From an uncultured Pelagibacteraceae bacterium (GTDB lineage Bacteria > Pseudomonadota > Alphaproteobacteria > Pelagibacterales > Pelagibacteraceae): DNA of 64,000 nt. The stretch spans positions 33,863 through 97,862 of the forward strand of contig CABYOT010000004.1 in assembly GCA_902520695.1 (NCBI GenBank), read 5' to 3'. The notes beneath the pieces are model-generated. The model was not told the DNA's origin. It searched no databases and was given only the letters and a program-made list of their open reading frames with translations. A program made the position numbers and the translations under genes. Of the stretch, positions 58,254 through 64,000 are shown one piece after another. Within the stretch, counting starts at the first letter, position 1, and the number at the start of each line of letters is the position of its first letter.

Positions 58254-59050
58254 GATATTTTTTTTCTTAGTTTACTAACCATCTTACTTACATTTATGAC
58301 AGGATTTTGTCTATTGCTTAAACTTCTAGTAATTTCTTTACAAATTTGACTTCCTACAACAAGTCCATCTGTATTTTTAAAATTTGATATAGTTTTTTCA
58401 GTTATCCCAAAACCAATAACACAATTTTTTTTGGGACTTATTTTTTTAATTTTATTGTAATTAGCTAATATTTTTTGTGGAGAAACTTTTAGTTTTCCTC
58501 CCGTAGTAGACAGCATGCTTATATAGTAAATCATATCATGAGAATCTTTTGTAATACTTTTTAGTCTTTTATTTGATGTTGTAGGAGATAATAATTGGAT
58601 AAAATTAATTGAATTTTTTTTACATTTCTTTAAAAAAATTTTGTTTTCTGGCCATGGTAAATCAACTACTATTAAACCATTCACGCCAGATTTTTTACAT
58701 TTTTTTAAAAAATTATTCTCACCATATTGGAAAATCATATTATAGTAACCCATAAATATTACTGGTTTTGAATTTTTACTTTCTTTAAAATCTCTTACAA
58801 TTTTAAAAATATCATTCATCTTAATACCATTTTTAATCGCTCTATAAGCACTAGTTTGAATTTGGCCCCCATCTGCTACCGGGGTATTATGAGGTACACC
58901 AACTTCTAAAATATCAGCATAATTTGAAATTGCTTTTAAGATTTCTAAAGACTGTTTCTTTGAGCTATCACCAGCAACAGTATAAGTAAGTAACGCTGGT
59001 CTTTTCTCTTCTTTTGCTTTTTTAAATGCAAGGCTAATTGGATTTAACAT
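58250..59050 (-). CDS. trpA: Tryptophan synthase alpha subunit, atypical interface loop
   Basis: Cleaves indole-3-glycerol phosphate to indole. It has 266 residues, a TIM barrel. The catalytic Glu49 and Asp60 are at the Salmonella positions. The normally conserved FSDP at 54-57 is HNTP here, so Asp56, which contacts the beta subunit, is Thr. IGFGI and LVVGSQI form the phosphate site. The start overlaps trpB by 17 bases. The family is certain from context and length. Confidence 0.93.
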   Translation of the reverse strand: MLNPISLAFKKAKEEKRPALLTYTVAGDSSKKQSLEILKAISNYADILEVGVPHNTPVADGGQIQTSAYRAIKNGIKMNDIFKIVRDFKESKNSKPVIFMGYYNMIFQYGENNFLKKCKKSGVNGLIVVDLPWPENKIFLKKCKKNSINFIQLLSPTTSNKRLKSITKDSHDMIYYISMLSTTGGKLKVSPQKILANYNKIKKISPKKNCVIGFGITEKTISNFKNTDGLVVGSQICKEITRSLSNRQNPVINVSKMVSKLRKKIS

Positions 59051-60278
59051 ATTTCTTTCCCAATTTTTTTTCTAAAATACCTCTATCTTTATATGCATCT
59101 CCACAACTATTAATAATTACAACTGTATCTTTGCTAAATTTTTTTGCTTCTTTAATTGCAACTGAAAATGCATGACTTGGCTCGAGAGATGGTCTTAAAT
59201 TCTCATATTTTGTTACTATTTGGTAGGCTTTTAAAGCTTCTTCATCACTAGCTGCTGTATACCTTGCACGTTTAGTATCTTTTAAAAAACAATGAAGTGG
59301 TGAAATTCCTGGATAATCAAGACCTGCAGAGATTGATTCAGTTTCTTCAATCTGACCATCACTATTCTGATTTACATATTGAGCAGCACCATGAAGTATG
59401 CCAATTTTGGAACCATAAGTTAAAGGAGCCGCATGTCTTTTACTTTTAGCTGGCCCTCCTGCCTCAACCCCAATAAACTCAACTTGCTTTTTATCATAAT
59501 CCATAAATTCATTCCAAAAACCAAAACTTGAGGAACCACCTCCTACACAATTATACAATTTAATTTTTTTAGGAATTTCTCCAAATTCATTTATTAGTTG
59601 AACTTTAAGTTCTCTAGATATTTGACTAGTGCTCCATCCACATATTCGAACAAAAATCGCGGGTCCTACTGTACTGCCAACACACATCGCAGTTGTATCA
59701 CAATTAGCAACCCAATATCTCATACATTCAGATACAGCATCCACAAGTGTTTGACTTCCTGAATATACAGGAATTACATCTGCACCATTTTTCTTCATTG
59801 CTTGAACATTTGGTTGTTGTCTTTTTATGTCTTTTGCTCCCATAAAAATTTTACATTTCAAACCAAATTTCTTAGCCGACATACTCAACATCTTTCCTGC
59901 GTAGCCTGCTCCAGTATCGCCTATAATAACTTTTTTACCAGACCTTTTAGCCAATAAACAATGTACGGTTGCATTATATATTTTGTGAGCTCCTCCATTA
60001 GCATCCGAAACAACCTTGGACCAAATCTGTGCTCCACCAATATGCTTTGTTAGATGATTTAATTTAATAAACCTTGTAGGTGTTCCAATCCAATTTTTGA
60101 AATATTTATCTCTTTCTCTTAAAAAGTTTTTGTCATTTTTTAATTTATTAAATTGTATTTCTAGATCCTCTATAGGTTTTTTAAGTGTTTCAGGTACAAA
60201 ATTTCCTCCAAATTTTCCACCCCAAAAACCAAGTCTATCTCCTTGATCTATAACTGGAATTCCTTTTTTAAGCTTCAT
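59034..60278 (-). CDS. trpB: Tryptophan synthase beta subunit, divergent active site
   Basis: PLP enzyme joining indole and serine, 414 residues. PLP lysine is Lys99 (GGAHKIYN). Several canonical motifs differ: GDTGAGYAG replaces AETGAGQHG, so the catalytic Glu109 is Asp121. SGSQTLVDA has Val179 where Salmonella has Lys167. VGGGSSSFG replaces GGGSNAIG and STVGPAIFV replaces the GPHPYP segment. A constant offset of 12 supports the alignment. GLDYPGISP and the overall fold remain. It overlaps trpA and trpF, so synteny says it is TrpB. Confidence 0.9.
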   Translation of the reverse strand: MKLKKGIPVIDQGDRLGFWGGKFGGNFVPETLKKPIEDLEIQFNKLKNDKNFLRERDKYFKNWIGTPTRFIKLNHLTKHIGGAQIWSKVVSDANGGAHKIYNATVHCLLAKRSGKKVIIGDTGAGYAGKMLSMSAKKFGLKCKIFMGAKDIKRQQPNVQAMKKNGADVIPVYSGSQTLVDAVSECMRYWVANCDTTAMCVGSTVGPAIFVRICGWSTSQISRELKVQLINEFGEIPKKIKLYNCVGGGSSSFGFWNEFMDYDKKQVEFIGVEAGGPAKSKRHAAPLTYGSKIGILHGAAQYVNQNSDGQIEETESISAGLDYPGISPLHCFLKDTKRARYTAASDEEALKAYQIVTKYENLRPSLEPSHAFSVAIKEAKKFSKDTVVIINSCGDAYKDRGILEKKLGKKYVKSN

Positions 60279-60891
60279 TTTTTATTGCAAAATTCAATAG
60301 TTTATTAATTTTATTTAAATCTTTTTTACCTTCTTCATTTTCTAAAGAACCACTTAGATCAATATAGTAATCTTTTCTTTTAAAGTTAGGAATATCTTCT
60401 ATTTTTATATTTCCAGCAATCATTTTATTTACCGAATTTGGTATGAAATTTAATAACTCATGATCAAATCCAATTGATTTCTCATAGCCTTTTCCATCAA
60501 AAAGAATTAACTCTGAAATTTCATCATAATTTTTATACATTTCAACATCTTTTTGAGTATTAATTGTTAAAGCTGTAATTATTTTAATATTGTGTTTTTC
60601 TTTTATTTTTTTTGTCCTTTCAGGACTAACATCATAAAGTTGATAAAAATCAAAATTAAGTTTCTTAATTTTCTCTAAAATTTCATCATCAGGATTAACA
60701 AGAACAGATACAAAACTTGTCCCATTTTTTTTTATATTAACTAATCTCTTTAATTCCTCGTATTCAACATATCTTCTACTTTTTTTATAATTACAAATGA
60801 AACCAATAAACTTTGGTGGATATCGATGTTTTAAAATATATTTTAAAGTTTTAAGATCAGAGATCCCACAAATTTTCAAACCTTTAATCAT
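60268..60891 (-). CDS. trpF: Phosphoribosylanthranilate isomerase
   Basis: Amadori rearrangement step of tryptophan synthesis. It has 207 residues in a TIM barrel. LKICGI supplies the catalytic Cys and LILFDGKGYEKSIGFDHELL the catalytic Asp region; AGNIKIEDI and YIDLSGSLENEEGKKD match the C-terminal phosphate site. It overlaps trpB by 11 bases and pyrF by one. Confidence 0.92.
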   Translation of the reverse strand: MIKGLKICGISDLKTLKYILKHRYPPKFIGFICNYKKSRRYVEYEELKRLVNIKKNGTSFVSVLVNPDDEILEKIKKLNFDFYQLYDVSPERTKKIKEKHNIKIITALTINTQKDVEMYKNYDEISELILFDGKGYEKSIGFDHELLNFIPNSVNKMIAGNIKIEDIPNFKRKDYYIDLSGSLENEEGKKDLNKINKLLNFAIKNEA

Positions 60892-61568
60892 TAACTTAAA
60901 TGATTAATTAGGTTTTTGAGATTATTTGTTATATTACCTTTGGTAATTGGTCTTCCAATCACTAACCAATCACTCCCATTTTTATACGCTTGTTTAGGTG
61001 ATAAAACTCTTTTTTGATCATCTGATTTAGAATTAAATCTTATTCCGGGAGTAATTATTTCTTTTTTAAATACTTTCTTGACTATATTTACTTCTTTAGC
61101 ACTACATACAATTGCATCAAGTTTTGCTTTATTAGCTAGTTTAGCTTGACTGATAACAATTTTTTCAATCGCTTTACTGTAACCAATTTCTTGGATGGAT
61201 TTATTATCTAAGGAGGTAAGAATTGTTACCCCAACCAATTTAGTTTTACCAGAAACTTTTTTTGCTTCTTTCAATGCATCTAATCCAGAACTTATATGTA
61301 TTGTTAGATAGTTAAAATTTAGATCACGAACAGCTTTAATAGTAGAAGCACATGTATTTGGAATATCTAATAATTTATAATCTCCAAAAGTAATTTTATT
61401 TTTTAATTTTGATATAAAGTTTCTACCATTTTTTGAATTTAAGAATTCTAAGCCAAACTTATAACCAATCTTAAGTTTCTTATTTTGGGTTTTATTTATA
61501 ATTTCTTTAATTTTTAAAATATTTCTACTGTCACATGCTATAAATACTTTATTTCTTTTCATTAGCAT
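60891..61568 (-). CDS. pyrF: Orotidine 5'-phosphate decarboxylase
   Basis: Final step of UMP synthesis. It has 225 residues. The charged catalytic array DYKLLD keeps the D-K-D pattern of the family's DLKFHD, though the His is Leu. VTILTSLD and TPGIRF and the final GSDWLVIGRPI are also present. The true start may be ATG 61562. It overlaps the ihfB-like gene by 20 bases. Confidence 0.92.
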   Translation of the reverse strand: MLMKRNKVFIACDSRNILKIKEIINKTQNKKLKIGYKFGLEFLNSKNGRNFISKLKNKITFGDYKLLDIPNTCASTIKAVRDLNFNYLTIHISSGLDALKEAKKVSGKTKLVGVTILTSLDNKSIQEIGYSKAIEKIVISQAKLANKAKLDAIVCSAKEVNIVKKVFKKEIITPGIRFNSKSDDQKRVLSPKQAYKNGSDWLVIGRPITKGNITNNLKNLINHLS

Positions 61569-61839
61569 TTTTTGCCCATTCCTTAGACATTTTAAACAAT
61601 ACAGTCTTTTTTTCAGGGGTATTTACTTTTTCATTTGTCCTTGGATTTCTTGATATTCTTGCTTTTTGTATTCTTGGATCTAATGTAAATATTTCCCTTA
61701 ATTCAACACGTTCACCTCGTTTAAGGGCTTCTTGCATTTCATTAATTGTGATATCAAATATTTTTGCTAAATCTTTCTTTAAAATATTGGGGTAATTTCT
61801 AGTTAGTTCTTTAATTAGATCTGATTTTACTATAGACAA
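61549..61839 (-). CDS. ihfB: Integration host factor beta / HU-like DNA-binding protein
   Basis: A 96-residue DNA-bending protein at the ihfB position between pyrF and rpsA. The N-terminal helices (VKSDLIKELTRNYPN) and the DNA-intercalating SRNPRTNEKV with Pro66 are present. The usual GFGSF after ELR is replaced by EIFTL, so the saddle strand is altered. Translation appears to start at TTG 61839; no ATG is available in the conserved region. It begins four bases after the rpsA stop. Confidence 0.85.
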   Translation of the reverse strand: MSIVKSDLIKELTRNYPNILKKDLAKIFDITINEMQEALKRGERVELREIFTLDPRIQKARISRNPRTNEKVNTPEKKTVLFKMSKEWAKNANEKK

Positions 61840-61842
61840 TTT

Positions 61843-63585
61843 TTATTCAATATCTTTCTTTTTATTTTTATCATCTAGCTGTTCAGAAAGTGAAGAGAAG
61901 GGGAGATTTTTTCCACTTAAAGGGCTTGAATGCTCTTTGATAGCTTTTGCATTCATTATTTCTTCAAGCAATTTAATACTTAATGATACTCTTCTTTTTT
62001 CAAAGTTTAATTCAGCTATTGCTGCATCTATTCTCTCTCCACCGACAAATCGAGATGGTCTTGCATCACTCGCATTCATAGAAATTTGTGATTTTTTAAT
62101 TAAAAAATTAATTTCACAACCCTCTGGTTTTACGATTAAACCTTTGTTATCAGAAGAAATTACTTGGACTGTGATAGCTTCGTTAATTTTTTTGTTTTTA
62201 AACCAATCAAAAGGATCTTTTTCTAGTTGTTTTAATCCAACTCTAACTTTTTGCTCAGTTTTTTTAATCTCTAGAATTTTAACTTTCAATTTATCATCTT
62301 TTTTATATTTTTTTAACTCCTCTTCTGGTTTTCCTGTATATGAAAGATCGTTTGAATGTAAAAAACCATCTATATCAAAGTCCCCAAGCTTTACGTAAAT
62401 TGCATATTCATTATAATTACTTACAACACCTTCTATATCAGATCCAATTGGATAATTATTTTCTAGAGCTGTGTAAGGATTTTCTTGGGTTAGTCTATGT
62501 GAGATAGCTACACGTCTTTTATCTTTATCAATTTCTGTGATTACACAATCTATCTGATCCCCAACATTAAACATTTTTTTTGGAGAAATATTTTTCTTAG
62601 TCCAACTTATTTCACTGCTATGCAGAAGAGTGCTAAGCCCAGCTTCCAACTCACAAAAACAACCATAATCAGTAATCTTCACTACTTTAACCTTATATTT
62701 TTTTCCAATCTCATAATTTGAAATATGTTCAAAAGGATCTGGAGACAGTTGTTTAATTGAGCAACCAACTTGTAATTTTTCCATATCAATTGATATCACT
62801 TTTAAATCATGTTTTTCACCAATATTGAATACTTCATCTGGATGATTAACTCTGCTATAACTGATCTCTTGAAGGTGACATAGAGTGTCCAATGTTCCCT
62901 CTGGTGTAGTAACTTCAAAAAAACACCCAAAAGAAGAGTAGCCTTTTACTACTGCATTCTTAATTATATCACCAACTTTAAATTTTTCTATTATTTTTAC
63001 CTTGTCTTCTTTCTTATTTGAGGAAACAACTTGTCTCCTAGATACTACGCTGTTGCCTCTAACCATATCAAGTTTTATGAGAGCAAATTTTTGTTCTACT
63101 CCAATTAAGTGGTCGATGTTTTTAATTGGTTTATCAGATATTTGAGAACCTGGGCAGAACATTAAAGAACCAGTTTCAATGTGTTCAACAATTACCCCAC
63201 CCTTAGTTTTTTGTGTAATTTTTCCATTAATCAACTCGTTGTTTTCATAACATTTAACAAGCTTGTTCCAGCCTTTTATTTTTTGAGCTTTTTGCGCTGA
63301 TACAACAACATCTCCATTTTTGTCCTCAATTTTCTCGAGTAATACAGAGACCGTATCACCTTCCTTAACGTCTTCTGACAAACCAATCATTTTCATTTCA
63401 TTTACATCAATTACAGGTTCACTTTTCAACCCTTGTATAAAAAGGAAAATATATTTACTTGTTATTTTGGTAATCTTACCTTCAATTATCTTACCTTCCT
63501 CAATCTTGTTTTTTGATAATTGGCTATTGAGTAATTTTTCGAATTGTTGAGTAGCTGGTGATGATAAGTCTTTATAAATTTCCAT
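61843..63585 (-). CDS. rpsA: 30S ribosomal protein S1
   Basis: A 580-residue RNA-binding protein with six S1 repeats. Their cores can be followed as GKITKITSKYIFLFI, NGKITQKTKGGVIVE, NAVVKGYSSFGCFFEV, KVKVVKITDYGCFCEL, GVVSNYNEYAIYVKL and the last near AITVQVISSDNKGLIV. It unfolds mRNA for initiation, which matters in a genome with few strong Shine-Dalgarno sites. Its start overlaps the cmk end by 14 bases. Confidence 0.96.
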   Translation of the reverse strand: MEIYKDLSSPATQQFEKLLNSQLSKNKIEEGKIIEGKITKITSKYIFLFIQGLKSEPVIDVNEMKMIGLSEDVKEGDTVSVLLEKIEDKNGDVVVSAQKAQKIKGWNKLVKCYENNELINGKITQKTKGGVIVEHIETGSLMFCPGSQISDKPIKNIDHLIGVEQKFALIKLDMVRGNSVVSRRQVVSSNKKEDKVKIIEKFKVGDIIKNAVVKGYSSFGCFFEVTTPEGTLDTLCHLQEISYSRVNHPDEVFNIGEKHDLKVISIDMEKLQVGCSIKQLSPDPFEHISNYEIGKKYKVKVVKITDYGCFCELEAGLSTLLHSSEISWTKKNISPKKMFNVGDQIDCVITEIDKDKRRVAISHRLTQENPYTALENNYPIGSDIEGVVSNYNEYAIYVKLGDFDIDGFLHSNDLSYTGKPEEELKKYKKDDKLKVKILEIKKTEQKVRVGLKQLEKDPFDWFKNKKINEAITVQVISSDNKGLIVKPEGCEINFLIKKSQISMNASDARPSRFVGGERIDAAIAELNFEKRRVSLSIKLLEEIMNAKAIKEHSSPLSGKNLPFSSLSEQLDDKNKKKDIE

Positions 63586-64000
63586 TAATTAGTTTTTTAT
63601 CTATTATAGCTTTAATCTTTTTAAAGCAGGCTTTCTTACTTAATTTAGTGGTATTAATCAAGATAGAATCTTTTGTTTTTTTTAGAGGTCCATGTTTTCT
63701 CTCTTTATCAGATTTATCCCTATTTCTAAGGCTTTTAAGCACTTCTTTGTAAGTAATTTTTTTATTTAAACTTTTATATTCGTTAAACCTTCTTCTAGCT
63801 CTAACTTTAAGGCTAGCAGTAATATAAAATTTAAACATCGCATCTTTTACTTGAACAGTAATAATGTCCCGCCCATCTAATACTGAACCTTTATAATTTT
63901 TTGGTGGCTGATATGCACATTTTTGTTGAAATTTATGAACAATACCTCTTATTTTTTTATCTTTAGCAACCACAGATGCAGATATTGCAACTTCGTCTGA
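63572..64000 (-). CDS. cmk: Cytidylate kinase, C-terminal part (5' end outside window)
   Basis: The reading frame is open to base 64000 and lacks its N-terminal P-loop, which lies beyond the window. The visible 142 residues include SDEVAISASVVA, the NMP-binding YKGSVLDGRDI and the catalytic arginines of ASLKVRARRRF, typical of CMP kinase. Gene order cmk-rpsA-ihfB is standard. It overlaps rpsA by 14 bases. Confidence 0.93.
   Translation of the reverse strand, partial: SDEVAISASVVAKDKKIRGIVHKFQQKCAYQPPKNYKGSVLDGRDIITVQVKDAMFKFYITASLKVRARRRFNEYKSLNKKITYKEVLKSLRNRDKSDKERKHGPLKKTKDSILINTTKLSKKACFKKIKAIIDKKLINGNL

Noticed and set aside
61937..62398. 153-residue plus-strand open frame antisense to rpsA
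   Set aside because: The rpsA frame on the other strand is a clear S1 protein; this is a shadow.

Overview
The window is a compact, very A+T-rich chromosomal segment of a free-living alphaproteobacterium, most likely a member of the SAR11 group (Pelagibacterales). This call rests on (i) gene orders typical of alphaproteobacteria: trxA|folC-accD-trpA-trpB-trpF-pyrF-ihfB-rpsA-cmk, murA-DUF2948-hisD, J-protein-cobS-cobT, and rpmH-rnpA-yidD-yidC...argB; (ii) extreme compaction, with no gap over 300 bases, start/stop overlaps throughout and tail-to-tail overlaps at every convergent junction; and (iii) a tRNA-His with A73 and a G1.U72 pair beside an alphaproteobacterial-type HisRS. I saw no mobile element, phage, CRISPR array or foreign-looking block.

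Layout. 51-6051 (+): pyruvate dehydrogenase E1 fused to a lipoyl domain, an E2 without one, a gamma-butyrobetaine hydroxylase-like dioxygenase and an EamA transporter. 6048-6815 (-): uppP. 6966-12922 (+): gltD-gltB for ammonia assimilation. 12915-13676 (-): an alpha/beta hydrolase. 13719-26884 (+): a glycosyltransferase, then translation genes (thrS, infC, rpmI, rplT, pheS, pheT, lepA, tRNA-Ser), gyrB and a RegB-like redox sensor kinase. 26881-30162 (-): J-protein, CobS-like AAA+ ATPase and CobT-like VWA protein, with BolA divergent. 30435-32037 (-): aroK-aroB. 32093-36187 (+): two unknown envelope proteins, def, fmt, truA.

36184-43525 (-) is one long run: rpmH, rnpA, yidD, yidC, argB, a HAD phosphatase, dapD, dapE, then a histone-deacetylase-family amidohydrolase and a SET-domain methyltransferase. 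43608-56099 (+): a VTT membrane protein, tRNA-Thr (opposite strand), two tiny basic proteins, dcd, murA, DUF2948, hisD, infA, tRNA-Phe, a cold-shock protein flanked by hairpins, tRNA-His-hisS-hisZ-hisG, then a nuclease group (rmuC, an MGME1-like PD-(D/E)XK exonuclease, an exonuclease I) and thioredoxin. 56096-64000 (-): folC, accD, trpA, trpB, trpF, pyrF, an IHF/HU-like protein, rpsA and the 3' part of cmk.

Most genes are housekeeping: translation, amino-acid synthesis (Glu, Arg, His, Trp, Lys/DAP, shikimate), cell wall and central carbon. The points most worth a second look are the tRNA-His that forms the whole 5' leader of hisS, the relocation of the lipoyl domain from E2 to E1 in pyruvate dehydrogenase, linked loss of canonical interface and catalytic residues in TrpA/TrpB, the CobS/CobT-J-protein-BolA group without visible cobalamin genes, the HDAC-SET pair, and the MGME1-like nuclease beside other DNA-end processing genes. 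All identifications come from reading the sequence and remembered family motifs; no search was run.
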